64,000 bases of DNA from Paulinella micropora. Its lineage: Eukaryota > Cercozoa > Imbricatea > Euglyphida. The position numbers were made by a program, and so were the translations under genes. Below are positions 1 to 13,469 of this stretch, piece after piece (position 1 is the stretch's first letter; the number at the start of each line of letters is the position of its first letter). Under the pieces are notes generated by a model. That model was not told the DNA's origin. It was given only the letters and a program-made list of their open reading frames with translations, and did no database searches. The stretch lies in contig BJOX01000353.1 in the NCBI GenBank assembly GCA_009731375.1, positions 560,874-624,873 on the forward strand. Reading direction: 5' to 3'.

Positions 1-287
1 TTTTTTTTTTTAAATTAAATTTATTCCGAAATCATCATTTTTATCTTTGTTTGATCAAAATAAAACCAGTAATAATAATAATAATCAAAATGATATAACA
101 ACACCAACGATTTTCCATTAGTTTCGAACTGGCATTTGAAGGACCCCATCGTGTTTTTACACGTAGCGTTAACATGACAATCATGTGTTTTTTCCTCACT
201 CTCTCTCTCTCTCTCTATCTCTCTCTCTGTTTTAAATCATCATTTTTACTTTTGTTTGATCAAAATAAAAACAGTAATAATAATAAC

Positions 288-336
<49 letters not shown>

Positions 337-432
337 GCAATAATCAAAACGGCATAACAACAATGATCAAAACGGCACTTGAAGGACCCCATCGTATTTT
401 CACACGTAGCGTTCACATGAGAATCATGTATC

Positions 433-490
<58 letters not shown>

Positions 491-528
491 ATCATCATTT
501 TTATTTTTGTTTCATCAAAATAAAAACA

Positions 529-583
<55 letters not shown>

Positions 584-728
584 TAATAATAATAATGATA
601 ATAATAATAATAATAATAATCAAAACGGCATAACAACAACACCAATGATTTTCCATCAGCTTTGACCTGGCACTGGGAACGACCCCATCGTATTTTCACA
701 CGTAGCGTTCACATGACAATCATGTATC

Positions 729-788
<60 letters not shown>

Positions 789-863
789 ATCATCATTTTT
801 GTTTTTTGTTTGATCAAAATAAAAACAGTAATAGTAATAATAATAATAATAATAATAATGATG

Positions 864-910
<47 letters not shown>

Positions 911-956
911 CAAAACGGCATAACAACAACACCAATGATTTTCCATCAGTTTTAAC
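1..956. repeat. AAT and CT arrays with three donor-side decoys of exon T
   Basis: Alternating (AAT)n and (CT)n tracts carry three partial copies of exon T, near 85-198, 348-440 and 621-735. On the minus strand each keeps the 3' half of the exon and the start of the following intron, but not its acceptor. The copy at 666-735 has one extra base and is frameshifted; the copy near 380 has lost part of the donor side. They lie downstream of exon T in transcription direction. Confidence 0.8.
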
Positions 957-1054
957 CTGGCACTGGAACGACCCCATCGTATTTTCACACGTAGCGTTCA
1001 CATGACAATCATGTATCTTTTCCTCACACTCGTTGATATCTTCACACTCCGTGT
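957..1054 (-). CDS. Exon T: end of EGF-like module plus first part of a calcium-binding EGF
   Basis: Minus-strand exon of 98 nt, entered in phase 1 and left in phase 0. The acceptor is ...TTTGTATGCAG and the donor is CCAG followed by GTTAAA. The first residues (D-T-E-C) supply cysteine 6 of the EGF module begun in exons R and S. Then E-D-I-N-E-C opens a calcium-binding EGF: cysteines 1-4 follow with spacing C-x6-C-x5-C-x8-C, and C-x-N-x4-F-x-C matches the Asn/Asp hydroxylation signature of this family. N-A-T is a possible N-glycosylation site. Cysteines 5 and 6 must lie in a later exon below coordinate 1. This is the only complete copy among many partial ones nearby, which supports it as the working exon. 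Confidence 0.88.
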
Positions 1055-1084
1055 CTGCATACAAATACATAAAGGAATCATAAT

Positions 1085-1258
1085 AAAATTTCGGCCGGAA
1101 CAAAATTATCCCGTAATAACGGTACATTTGTGATTCGAAAATGTGAAGAATTTCGGCCAGTCGGTAATTACGGTACATTTCTTGTCCACAAATAAAGGTT
1201 TAGCCGAAAATTTCCCGTATTTACGGTTGGCCGAAAGGTGAGGTGGCCGAAATTTTTC
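1085..1258. mobile_element. Foldback element, family F (AATTTCGGCC ends)
   Basis: The island begins with AATTTCGGCC and ends with GGCCGAAATT, and carries internal repeats of CCCGTAATAACGGTACATT. A longer relative lies at 45791-46060. No ORF of note. The inverted ends and two dispersed copies suggest a non-autonomous DNA transposon. It sits immediately upstream of exon T in its intron. Confidence 0.6.
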
Positions 1259-1705
<447 letters not shown>

Positions 1706-1915
1706 AGGAGTTCCTAGTTCTTAAATGCAATCAGCAATGACTTCAAGCGCTTCGTTCTCAGTCAATACTGGTGCCCAGAATCTGTATCTTGGCTCATTAG
1801 TAAGCCCTTGACGAGGGCTTTTAAATGAGCTACTGCACAAGCGACAGCAACCAGTATTGGCTGAGATCGAAGCATTTGAAGTCATTAATTGTACTTAAGA
1901 ACTAGGAACTTCTCC
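1706..1915. mobile_element. Foldback element, family C, copy 1
   Basis: About 210 bp that folds back on itself: GGAGTTCCTAGTTCTTAA at the left is mirrored by TTAAGAACTAGGAACTTCTCC at the right. The arms continue inward (ATGACTTCAAGCGCTTCG against CGAAGCATTTGAAGTCAT) for most of the length. Related copies are at 12754-12974, 13179-13395 and 31276-31386. No coding capacity is seen, so this looks like a MITE-type element. Confidence 0.75.
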
Positions 1916-2040
1916 TACCTATCTACCATACATATATATTTTCCTCACACTCATCGATAACGTCACACTTAGCGTTTGCATACTGTACAATATAATACAT
2001 GCATGCATGCATACATACATGCATACATACATACATACAT

Positions 2041-2071
<31 letters not shown>

Positions 2072-2272
2072 TACATACATACATACATACATACATACAT
2101 ACATACATGCATACATACATACATACATACATACATACATACATACATACATGCATACAAACATACATACATACATACATACAATACACCCACTTTTATG
2201 TGTCTATCTATCAAGCTAAGTATATACCTATCTATCTATCTATCTATCTATATATCTATCTATCTATCTATA

Positions 2273-2362
<90 letters not shown>

Positions 2363-2397
2363 CCTACCTACCTATCAACCTATCAACCTATCTACAG

Positions 2398-2474
<77 letters not shown>

Positions 2475-2509
2475 CCTTCCTACCTACCTACCTACAGATC
2501 TACCTACAG

Positions 2510-2581
<72 letters not shown>
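1916..2581. repeat. ACAT and CTAT arrays with one exon T 5' decoy
   Basis: Between 1938 and 1981 the minus strand reads N-A-K-C-D-V-I-D-E-C-E-E, another diverged 5' half of exon T without its AG acceptor. The rest is (ACAT)n to about 2190 and then (CTAT)n interrupted by CTAC and AGAT units up to 2581. Confidence 0.75.
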
Positions 2582-3168
2582 CACTTGAGGTGTCACTGAC
2601 CCTCCCTTGGGCTTGGTTTTTTTGAAATGGGTGCCATCTGTCGACAGACAGAGAATTAGGGGATGGTGTGGGTGTGCTGGGCCCGTGGTGGGGTGCCTTA
2701 TGTGTGCCTAGCCATACGCCTATAAGTCACATGCCGAAATAGCGACGGGAAGCACAATCCTGTTCCCTCAGGGTGCCCTTTCTCGCTTGTTGAGCCCGGA
2801 ATAAAACCCACAGTGCTCTGTCGGTTTATACTAGACTGTCGAACAGTCTCGANNNNNNNNNNNNNNNNNNNNNNNNNNNNNNNNNNNNNNNNNNNNNNNN
2901 NNNNNNNNNNNNNNNNNNNNNNNNNNNNNNNNNNNNNNNNNNNNNNNNNNNNNNNNNNNNNNNNNNNNNNNNNNNNNNNNNNNNNNNNNNNNNNNNNNNN
3001 NNNNNNNNNNNNNNNNNNNNNNNNNNNNNNNNNNNNNNNNNNNNNNNNNNNNNNNNNNNNNNNNNNNNNNNNNNNNNNNNNNNNNNNNNNNNNNNNNNNN
3101 NNNNNNNNNNNNNNNNNNNNNNNNNNNNNNNNNNNNNNNNNNNNNNNNNNNNNNNNNNNNNNNNNNNN
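2582..3168 (+). mobile_element. CTAT-tailed retroelement-like repeat, copy 1 (gapped)
   Basis: Starts at CACTTGAGGTGTCACTGACC directly after a CTAT array, matches the fullest copy at 36263-36783, and enters an assembly gap at 2853. After the gap the sequence is pure CTAT, as expected at the 3' end of this family. No convincing protein is encoded. Confidence 0.7.
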
Positions 3169-3200
<32 letters not shown>

Positions 3201-3213
3201 ATCTATCTATCTT

Positions 3214-3309
<96 letters not shown>

Positions 3310-3361
3310 CCTACCTACCTATCTACCTACCTACCTACCTACCTACTACCTACCTATCTAC

Positions 3362-3428
<67 letters not shown>

Positions 3429-3530
3429 CCTGATTTAAAACGGAAAACAGGTAGGCAGATGTACGTTAGATAGATAGATAGATAGAATGATAGATAGATA
3501 GATAGATAGATAGATAGGTAGTTAGGTAGG

Positions 3531-3562
<32 letters not shown>

Positions 3563-3712
3563 AAGATAGATAGAAAGATAGAAAGATAGATAGATAGATA
3601 GATAGATGTATAGATGTATAGATAGATAGATAGATAGACCTGTTTTAAAACGGAATCCAGGTAGACAGACGGACGTTAGATAGATAGATAGATAGGTAGG
3701 TAGGTAGGTAGG

Positions 3713-3774
<62 letters not shown>

Positions 3775-3894
3775 TATAGATAGATAGATATAGATAGATA
3801 TAGATAGACCTGATTTAAAACGGAATCCAGGTAGACAGACGCACGTTAGATAGATGGATAGGTAGGTAGGTAGGTAGGTAGGTAGGTAGGTAGG

Positions 3895-3936
<42 letters not shown>

Positions 3937-4140
3937 TAGATAGATATGGATAGACCTGATTGACAACGGAATCCAGGTAGACAGACGCACGTTAGATAGA
4001 TAGAGATAGATAGATAGATATATAGATAGATAGATAGATTAGATATATAGATAGATATGTAGGCAGGTAGGTAGGTAGATAGATATATAGAAAGATAGAT
4101 AGATAAATATATAGATAAATAGATAGATAAATAGACAGAC

Positions 4141-4183
<43 letters not shown>

Positions 4184-4294
4184 CCTGATTTAAAACGGAA
4201 TCCAGGTAGACAGACGCACGTTAGATAGATAGATAGATAGATAGATATATAGGTAGATAGATACATAGAAAGATAGATATATATATAGATAGAC
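3169..4294. repeat. CTAT then GATA array with five donor-side decoys of exon S
   Basis: Copies near 3428, 3638, 3808, 3954 and 4183 keep, on the minus strand, [12 protein letters not shown] followed by the G/GTCTAT donor. All have lost the G-G-T-G-A-A-G 5' end and the AG acceptor of exon S, which is replaced by CTAT. The array changes from CTAT to GATA orientation at the first decoy (about 3430-3470). Confidence 0.8.
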
Positions 4295-4340
4295 CTGATT
4301 TAAAATGGAATCCAGGTAGACAGACGCACGTATCTTCACC
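4295..4340 (-). CDS. Exon S: cysteines 4 and 5 of the EGF-like module
   Basis: Minus-strand exon of 46 nt, phase 0 to phase 1, between a TGTAAATAG acceptor and a TCAG/GTCTAT donor. It reads [15 protein letters not shown]. Joined to exon R it gives C3-x7-C4-x-C5, and joined to exon T the split codon G/AC gives Asp and C5-x11-C6. This is the normal EGF pattern with its C-x-x-G-F turn. It is the only copy with a candidate acceptor in the right phase. The acceptor tract is weak, so the 5' boundary is the least certain part. Confidence 0.78.
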
Positions 4341-5272
<932 letters not shown>

Positions 5273-6244
5273 NNNNNNNNNNNNNNNNNNNNNNNNNNNN
5301 NNNNNNNNNNNNNNNNNNNNNNNNNNNNNNNNNNNNNNNNNNNNNNNNNNNNNNNNNNNNNNNNNNNNNNNNNNNNNNNNNNNNNNNNNNNNNNNNNNNN
5401 NNNNNNNNNNNNNNNNNNNNNNNNNNNNNNNNNNNNNNNNNNNNNNNNNNNNNNNNNNNNNNNNNNNNNNNNNNNNNNNNNNNNNNNNNNNNNNNNNNNN
5501 NNNNNNNNNNNNNNNNNNNNNNNNNNNNNNNNNNNNNNNNNNNNNNNNNNNNNNNNNNNNNNNNNNNNNNNNNNNNNNNNNNNNNNNNNNNNNNNNNNNN
5601 NNNNNNNNNNNNNNNNNNNNNNNNNNNNNNNNNNNNNNNNNNNNNNNNNNNNNNNNNNNNNNNNNNNNNNNNNNNNNNNNNNNNNNNNNNNNNNNNNNNN
5701 NNNNNNNNNNNNNNNNNNNNNNNNNNNNNNNNNNNNNNNNNNNNNNNNNNNNNNNNNNNNNNNNNNNNNNNNNNNNNNNNNNNNNNNNNNNNNNNNNNNN
5801 NNNNNNNNNNNNNNNNNNNNNNNNNNNNNNNNNNNNNNNNNNNNNNNNNNNNNNNNNNNNNNNNNNNNNNNNNNNNNNNNNNNNNNNNNNNNNNNNNNNN
5901 NNNNNNNNNNNNNNNNNNNNNNNNNNNNNNNNNNNNNNNNNNNNNNNNNNNNNNNNNNNNNNNNNNNNNNNNNNNNNNNNNNNNNNNNNNNNNNNNNNNN
6001 NNNNNNNNNNNNNNNNNNNNNNNNNNNNNNNNNNNNNNNNNNNNNNNNNNNNNNNNNNNNNNNNNNNNNNNNNNNNNNNNNNNNNNNNNNNNNNNNNNNN
6101 NNNNNNNNNNNNNNNNNNNNNNNNNNNNNNNNNNNNNNNNNNNNNNNNNNNNNNNNNNNNNNNNNNNNNNNNNNNNNNNNNNNNNNNNNNNNNNNNNNNN
6201 NNNNNNNNNNNNNNNNNNNNNNNNNNNNNNNNNNNNTCTCTTAC

Positions 6245-6306
6245 TTTCCTCACACACACGGCGTATTGGTGACATTTGGCTGCCACTCTGTCGCAAGTCT
6301 CCACAT
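6245..6306 (-). CDS. Exon R: cysteines 1 to 3 of the EGF-like module
   Basis: Minus-strand exon of 62 nt, phase 1 to phase 0, with a T-rich acceptor ending TTTGTTGTAG and donor AAA/GTAAGA. It reads (D)-V-E-T-C-D-R-V-A-A-K-C-H-Q-Y-A-V-C-V-R-K, so C1-x6-C2-x5-C3. The preceding exon Q ends in phase 1 with G, which makes the first codon GAT. The 62-nt length and phase-1 start are usual for EGF exons. The gap ending at 6236 lies only 8 bp downstream, so decoys there cannot be judged. Confidence 0.85.
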
Positions 6307-6329
6307 CTACAACAAACAATCAACACTAG

Positions 6330-6569
6330 CAATCAGCACTACAATCAACAAAACAAACAACAAAACAAACAACACCAGACAACACACAAACAACAAACAA
6401 ACAACAAACAAACAACAAACAAAACAAACAAAACAAAACAAACAAAACAAAAACAAAAACTAAAACAACAACAACAACAACAACAACAACAAAGAAAAAG
6501 AAAAACAAAACAAGACAAAAAAACAACAAGAATAGCAATGGCAACGACAACAACAACAACAACAACAAT

Positions 6570-6610
<41 letters not shown>

Positions 6611-6631
6611 AAATTGAACACACATACATAC
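6330..6631. repeat. CAA and CAAAA arrays in the intron between exons Q and R
   Basis: (ACAA)n, then (CAA)n and (AACAA)n. Translated, this gives long poly-Val/Leu/Cys or poly-Gln/Thr reading frames, which are microsatellite artefacts. Confidence 0.9.
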
Positions 6632-6689
6632 CGCAACCTGTTGTTTGTAAAACTTGTGTGGATGCGTTGATAGTTGTTAAATTGCCATC
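6632..6689 (-). CDS. Exon Q: last LRR-like exon before the EGF module
   Basis: Minus-strand exon of 58 nt, phase 0 to phase 1, with an excellent acceptor (TTTCTGTTTCAATATCCTAG) and donor (TTGCG/GTATGT). It reads D-G-N-L-T-T-I-N-A-S-T-Q-V-L-Q-T-T-G-C. The start resembles the N-x-L-x-x-I core of an LRR; the final Cys could belong to a C-terminal cap. It joins exon R in phase (G/AT). No partial copies surround it. Confidence 0.7.
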
Positions 6690-6699
6690 CTAGGATATT

Positions 6700-6746
6700 G
6701 AAACAGAAAGACAGATAGATAGATAGACAGATAGACAGATAGATAT

Positions 6747-6787
<41 letters not shown>

Positions 6788-6804
6788 CAGACATATATAT
6801 ATGT

Positions 6805-6852
<48 letters not shown>

Positions 6853-6980
6853 GTAGGTAGGTAGGTAGATAAAAACAGATAGGTAGATAGATAGATAGAT
6901 AGAAACAGCTAGATAGATAGATAAATAGAAGCAGCTAGATAGATAGAAGGATATCTTTCCACTGGAAACAGACAGATCAG

Positions 6981-7013
<33 letters not shown>

Positions 7014-7049
7014 TAGATAGGATGGATGAATAGATAGATAGAAAGATAA

Positions 7050-7089
<40 letters not shown>

Positions 7090-7391
7090 GTAGATAGACA
7101 GGTAGATAGATAGATAGATAGATAGAGGTAGATAGATAGGTAGATAGATAGATAGATAGATAGATAGATGGATAGATAGATAGATAGATATATAGATAGG
7201 TAGGTAGATAGATAGATAGATAGATAGATAGAAAGAAAGATAGAAAGGTAGATAGATAGATAGATAGATATATAGATAGATAGATAGATAGGTAGATAGA
7301 AAGGTAGATAGAAAGGTAGATAGATAGACAGGTAGAAAGGTAGATGGATAGATAGATATATAGATAGATAGAAAGGTAGATAAATAGATAA

Positions 7392-7426
<35 letters not shown>

Positions 7427-7460
7427 TCACTGCATCTGACGAAAAACGATGATATAAATG

Positions 7461-7508
<48 letters not shown>

Positions 7509-7559
7509 TCACTGCATTTATGATATCACTGCATTTGACGAAAAACGATGATATAGATG

Positions 7560-7590
<31 letters not shown>

Positions 7591-7711
7591 GGATAGATAG
7601 ATGGATAGATAGATAGATAGATGGATAGATGGATAGATAGATAGATAGATAGATAGAATAGATAGATAGATAGATACATAGATAGATATATAGATAGATA
7701 GATCATTGTGT
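6700..7711. repeat. GATA array
   Basis: (GATA)n with GACA, GGTA and GAAA variants. Two copies of ATATCACTGCATTTGACGAAAAACGATGATATA-type sequence (near 7425-7460 and 7518-7555) are the only islands, and a third short ATATCACTGCATTTATG piece precedes the second. On the minus strand they read towards F-S-S-N-A-V-I-S, possibly a decoy of an unseen exon. The array enters the gap at 7712. Confidence 0.8.
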
Positions 7712-8412
7712 NNNNNNNNNNNNNNNNNNNNNNNNNNNNNNNNNNNNNNNNNNNNNNNNNNNNNNNNNNNNNNNNNNNNNNNNNNNNNNNNNNNNNNNNN
7801 NNNNNNNNNNNNNNNNNNNNNNNNNNNNNNNNNNNNNNNNNNNNNNNNNNNNNNNNNNNNNNNNNNNNNNNNNNNNNNNNNNNNNNNNNNNNNNNNNNNN
7901 NNNNNNNNNNNNNNNNNNNNNNNNNNNNNNNNNNNNNNNNNNNNNNNNNNNNNNNNNNNNNNNNNNNNNNNNNNNNNNNNNNNNNNNNNNNNNNNNNNNN
8001 NNNNNNNNNNNNNNNNNNNNNNNNNNNNNNNNNNNNNNNNNNNNNNNNNNNNNNNNNNNNNNNNNNNNNNNNNNNNNNNNNNNNNNNNNNNNNNNNNNNN
8101 NNNNNNNNNNNNNNNNNNNNNNNNNNNNNNNNNNNNNNNNNNNNNNNNNNNNNNNNNNNNNNNNNNNNNNNNNNNNNNNNNNNNNNNNNNNNNNNNNNNN
8201 NNNNNNNNNNNNNNNNNNNNNNNNNNNNNNNNNNNNNNNNNNNNNNNNNNNNNNNNNNNNNNNNNNNNNNNNNNNNNNNNNNNNNNNNNNNNNNNNNNNN
8301 NNNNNNNNNNNNNNNNNNNNNNNNNNNNNNNNNNNNNNNNNNNNNNNNNNNNNNNNNNNNNNNNNNNNNNNNNNNNNNNNNNNNNNNNNNNNNNNNNNNN
8401 NNNNNNNNNNNN

Positions 8413-8470
8413 GGGGGTAGATACGATGTCAACACTTCACAACACTGCGTAAACGCACCCACTGACACCT
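8413..8470 (-). CDS. Possible exon P fragment next to an assembly gap
   Basis: The minus strand reads G-A-F-T-Q-C-C-E-V-L-T-S-Y-L, resembling the second half of an LRR. AG acceptors are possible at GGTGTCAG and TTGTGAAG. The 3' end is lost in the gap. Related pieces at 9820-9855 and 10110-10200 share the TGTTGTAGAAGGGTTGAAAT core. Phase cannot be reconciled cleanly with exons N and Q, so this is only a candidate. Confidence 0.25.
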
Positions 8471-10738
<2,268 letters not shown>

Positions 10739-10775
10739 TATAGTCTGTGGACTTTTCTGGCTTTGTAAGGAAAGA

Positions 10776-10806
<31 letters not shown>

Positions 10807-10819
10807 TATAGATATATAA

Positions 10820-10856
<37 letters not shown>

Positions 10857-10899
10857 CACTACCATAGTCTGTGGACTTTTCCGGCTTTGTAAGGAAAGA

Positions 10900-10944
<45 letters not shown>

Positions 10945-11455
10945 CACTACCATAGTTTGTGGACTTTTTTGGCTTTGTAAGGAAAGAATAGATAGATATG
11001 TTTAATGTTTAATCTATGGGCGTGGCTTAGCTTGAAAAGCCATGGCCTCCTATACTACCCCCGGACAAGAACTTTTAGCACCGGCCAAGCTGCACACCAA
11101 CCACTGTCTCGCTGTGGTTGGTGTCTGTGCCCAGTTCAAGCCGAAAGGTAGCCGAGCCCTTTTGAACTATACGGGACAACACTAGAACACTCCCCAGGAG
11201 CGCGTGCCCTAAGGAGATGATGCCATGAGCAAGTCGAGGTTTCAGGAGTTCACGCTCGTTGTGAGTTACCTTCTACAACCCCGACTTCATCAACCCTTTG
11301 CATCACGCCCCGACTTCATCAGCCATGGTCAGGAGTTGGTTGCCTGTTTAGCCCTTGCGCTGCGCGCGATTAACGGCGGACACAAAATCGTCATTGTAGG
11401 AGATAGTTAGATCTGAACCCTAGGCTGAGTTGCCAGTGGCAGAGACCGTCTCCAG

Positions 11456-11499
<44 letters not shown>

Positions 11500-11550
11500 T
11501 ATATATAGATAGACACTACCATAGTTTGTGGAATAGTAGGGAAAGAATAG

Positions 11551-11584
<34 letters not shown>

Positions 11585-11645
11585 CATAGATAGATAGACA
11601 CTACCATAGTCTGTGGACTTTTCTGGCTTTGTAAGGAAAGAATAG

Positions 11646-11678
<33 letters not shown>

Positions 11679-11717
11679 TGATTGATAGACACTACCATAG
11701 TTTGTGGACTTTTTTGG
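10739..11717 (-). CDS. Exon O cluster: repeated 22-nt candidate microexon
   Basis: Five near-identical minus-strand copies, at 10739-10760, 10863-10884, 10951-10972, 11605-11626 and 11696-11717, each have a strong acceptor (TTCTTTCCTTACAAAG) and a GTAGTG donor. A sixth broken copy is near 11515-11550. Entered in phase 1 they read A-R-K-V-H-R-L and leave in phase 2. Unlike other exons the whole exon with both splice sites is duplicated. The 450-bp island at 11000-11456 and GATA arrays separate the copies. The link to exon P is not resolved. Confidence 0.4.
11000..11456. other. Unique 450-bp island inside a GATA array
   Basis: Complex sequence starting GTTTAATCTATGGGCGTGGC and ending TCTCCAGG directly against GATA. 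It contains two AC(T/C)TCATCA direct repeats and a 61-codon frame (11225-11410, plus) ending [14 protein letters not shown] do not recognise it. Abutting a GATA array at both ends, it may be another retroelement copy, but no second copy is present in the window. Confidence 0.4.
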
Positions 11718-11771
11718 CTTTGTAAGGAAAGAACTCTTAAGTGATGTAATCCACTGAACGCCTGATTATCT

Positions 11772-11791
11772 ATGCCTGAGAGAGAAAGAAA

Positions 11792-11842
<51 letters not shown>

Positions 11843-11932
11843 GAAAAATGAAGAAGAAGAAGAAGAAGAAGAAGAAGAAGAAGAAGAAGAAGAAGAAGAA
11901 GAAGAAGGAGAAGGAGAGCGAGCGAGCGAGAG

Positions 11933-11980
<48 letters not shown>

Positions 11981-11998
11981 AGTCAGCCCCGTTCTGCA
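11772..11998. repeat. GA and GAA arrays
   Basis: (GA)n, (GAA)n and (GAGC)n purine tract. Its reading frames (poly-Arg-Glu, poly-Lys or poly-Glu) are not genes. Confidence 0.9.
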
Positions 11999-12117
11999 CT
12001 ACACCACCCAGATTTCCGGGTTCTGGGTGTGAAAGTGGCCACCACAGGCCAGGCTTTCCAGGAAGCAAGCCAAGCCCAGAAACTGGCACCAGAAACCCGG
12101 AATTCTGGATGGTGTAG
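11999..12117. mobile_element. MITE-like element, family D, copy 1
   Basis: 119 bp bounded by CTACACCA and TGGTGTAG. The inverted arms extend inward (CCAGATTTCCGGGTTCT against AGAAACCCGGAATTCTGG). The centre GTGGCCACCACAGGCCAGGC is shared with 23862-23983. Non-coding. Confidence 0.75.
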
Positions 12118-12547
12118 AATGCGTGTAAGTAAGTCAGTCAGTCTGTCATTTAGCCAGTCAGTCTGTCAATAAATGATAGATAGATAAAAACCATACAGAT
12201 TTTGTTTGGCGCAATTTAGCCCCAGAGACACTGAAGCAAAAGAAAGTTTATTAACTAAACATATGCGTAAGTAAAAAGTCAAGCAGTCAGTCAGTCAGTC
12301 AAATCGTAATGAAATAAGGTAGTCACCCACTTGCCACGAGAAAAACTCACGTAAAATAAAAACATGACGCCGCAAAACACGGCTTATTTCACGCGGATTT
12401 TTACACCGGGCGAAATTTCCAGCGAAATAGGCCGTTATCTGCGGTCAGGTTTTATTTTACACCAGGTTTTTTCCGGTGGCAAGTAGCCTGATTTTTATTA
12501 GCCCTTACCCTATGTATCAAATATTGGTCACTGCGTGCAGTTTTGGA
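12118..12547. other. Mixed unique sequence with AAGT/CAGT repeats
   Basis: Short (AAGT) and (CAGT) runs, then about 170 bp of unique sequence with an imperfect inverted repeat: CACTTGCCACGAGAAAAACTCACGTAAAATAAAAA near 12328 is mirrored by TTTTATTTTACACCAGG...GGTGGCAAGT near 12450. This looks like another small foldback element (about 12328-12486). No exon was recognised. Confidence 0.5.
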
Positions 12548-12680
<133 letters not shown>

Positions 12681-12753
12681 AGTGGTACAGTCATTTTGAG
12701 CCCAGGAAATTACCGCGGCTAACCTGAAAATGTGGACAAATTCACACCTCCAA

Positions 12754-12974
12754 AATGAGAAATTCCTATTTCTTAAGCACAACGAACAATGACTTCAAGC
12801 GCTTCGATCTCAGTCCATGTTTCCATCTACAGCCTGTGTTATGGCTCACTAGAAAGCTCTTGATTGAGAGCTTTCAAACGAGCCACTACACACACCCTCA
12901 AGATCAGAACCAGCTGAGAACGAAGAGTTTTGAAACTATTGCTGATTGTGGTTAAGGACAAGGAACTTCTCATT
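12754..12974. mobile_element. Foldback element, family C, copy 2
   Basis: Ends AATGAGAA and TTCTCATT. The arms include CTTAAGCACAACGAACAATG and its decayed mirror, and the centre is GAAAGCTCTTGATTGAGAGCTTTC. It is the near-mirror of copy 3 at 13179-13395, with element E between them. Confidence 0.75.
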
Positions 12975-13022
12975 GGACGCAGTCTCCACACCCAGACCAC
13001 AAAACAGGGTAAGGGCTAACTC

Positions 13023-13168
13023 ATTTATCGGCCACCTCCACAAAATATGGTCAGGTTACCGATAAAACTGCACATGCGGCGCGCAAATTCGACGTGTTTT
13101 GCGGGCTCGGCCCGGCTCCGGCTCGCTCGCAAAACACGTCAAATTTGTGGCTAGCCACATAATATACT
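13023..13168. mobile_element. GC-rich foldback element, family E, copy 1
   Basis: Starts GGCCACCTCCACAAAATATG, contains GACGTGTTTTGCGGGC mirrored by GCGAGC...GCAAAACACGTC, and ends TTTGTGGCTAGCCACATAAT. Copies at 24367-24510 and, reversed, 39696-39841. Its GC content stands out sharply from the arrays. Confidence 0.65.
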
Positions 13169-13178
13169 TGAATAGGTG

Positions 13179-13395
13179 AATGAGAAGTTCCTTGTCCTTA
13201 ACCACAATCAGCAATAGTTTCAAACTCTTCGTTCTCAGCTGGTTCTGATCTTGAGGGCGTGTGTAGTGGCTCGTTTGAAAGCTCTCAACAAGAGCTTTCT
13301 AGTGAGCCGTAACACAGGCTGTAGATGCAAACATTGACTGAGATCGAAGCGCTTGAGTAATTGTTCGTTGTGCTTAAGAAATAGGAACTTCTCAT
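13179..13395. mobile_element. Foldback element, family C, copy 3
   Basis: Reverse-oriented relative of copy 2, ends AATGAGAA and TTCTCAT. Its right end lies 5 bp from the donor of exon N, so the insertion, or its terminal repeat, contributes the first bases of that intron. Confidence 0.75.
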
Positions 13396-13400
13396 GTGAC

Positions 13401-13459
13401 CATATAGATTGTTCCCACTGAGCCATAGGTATTTCAACATGGGGACTGGTCCGAAACTC
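13401..13459 (-). CDS. Exon N: LRR exon
   Basis: Minus-strand exon of 59 nt, phase 2 to phase 1, acceptor ACACATAG, donor TATG/GTCACA. It reads S-F-G-P-V-P-M-L-K-Y-L-W-L-S-G-N-N-L-Y. The LRR core L-W-L-S-G-N-N-L begins exactly 24 residues after the core in exon M (L-D-L-Q-G-N-A-I), with the split codon AG/G (Arg) in between. No decoy copies are seen. The donor is non-ideal and abuts a foldback element. Confidence 0.83.
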
Positions 13460-13469
13460 CTATGTGTGT

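Noticed and set aside
2007-2625. Long frames of repeated Ser-Ile-Tyr-Leu, His-Thr-Tyr-Ile, Tyr-Val-Cys-Met, Ser-Leu or Arg-Glu, here and throughout the window
   Set aside because: They are translations of CTAT, ACAT, ATGT and CT microsatellites in every frame and carry no domain or conserved start.
3428-4235. Each T-C-V-C-L-P-G-F copy as a separate EGF exon
   Set aside because: All but the copy at 4295-4340 lack an AG acceptor and residues before the Thr-Cys, so they cannot be spliced in phase.
5273-6236. Content of the large gaps
   Set aside because: Runs of N; frames that cross them are meaningless.
11225-11410. 61-codon frame as a gene
   Set aside because: Unrecognised, short, inside an island bounded by GATA arrays; kept only as an unexplained island.
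12757-13397. Minus-strand frames such as [11 protein letters not shown] in family C elements as exons
   Set aside because: They are parts of the foldback arms and recur in both orientations.
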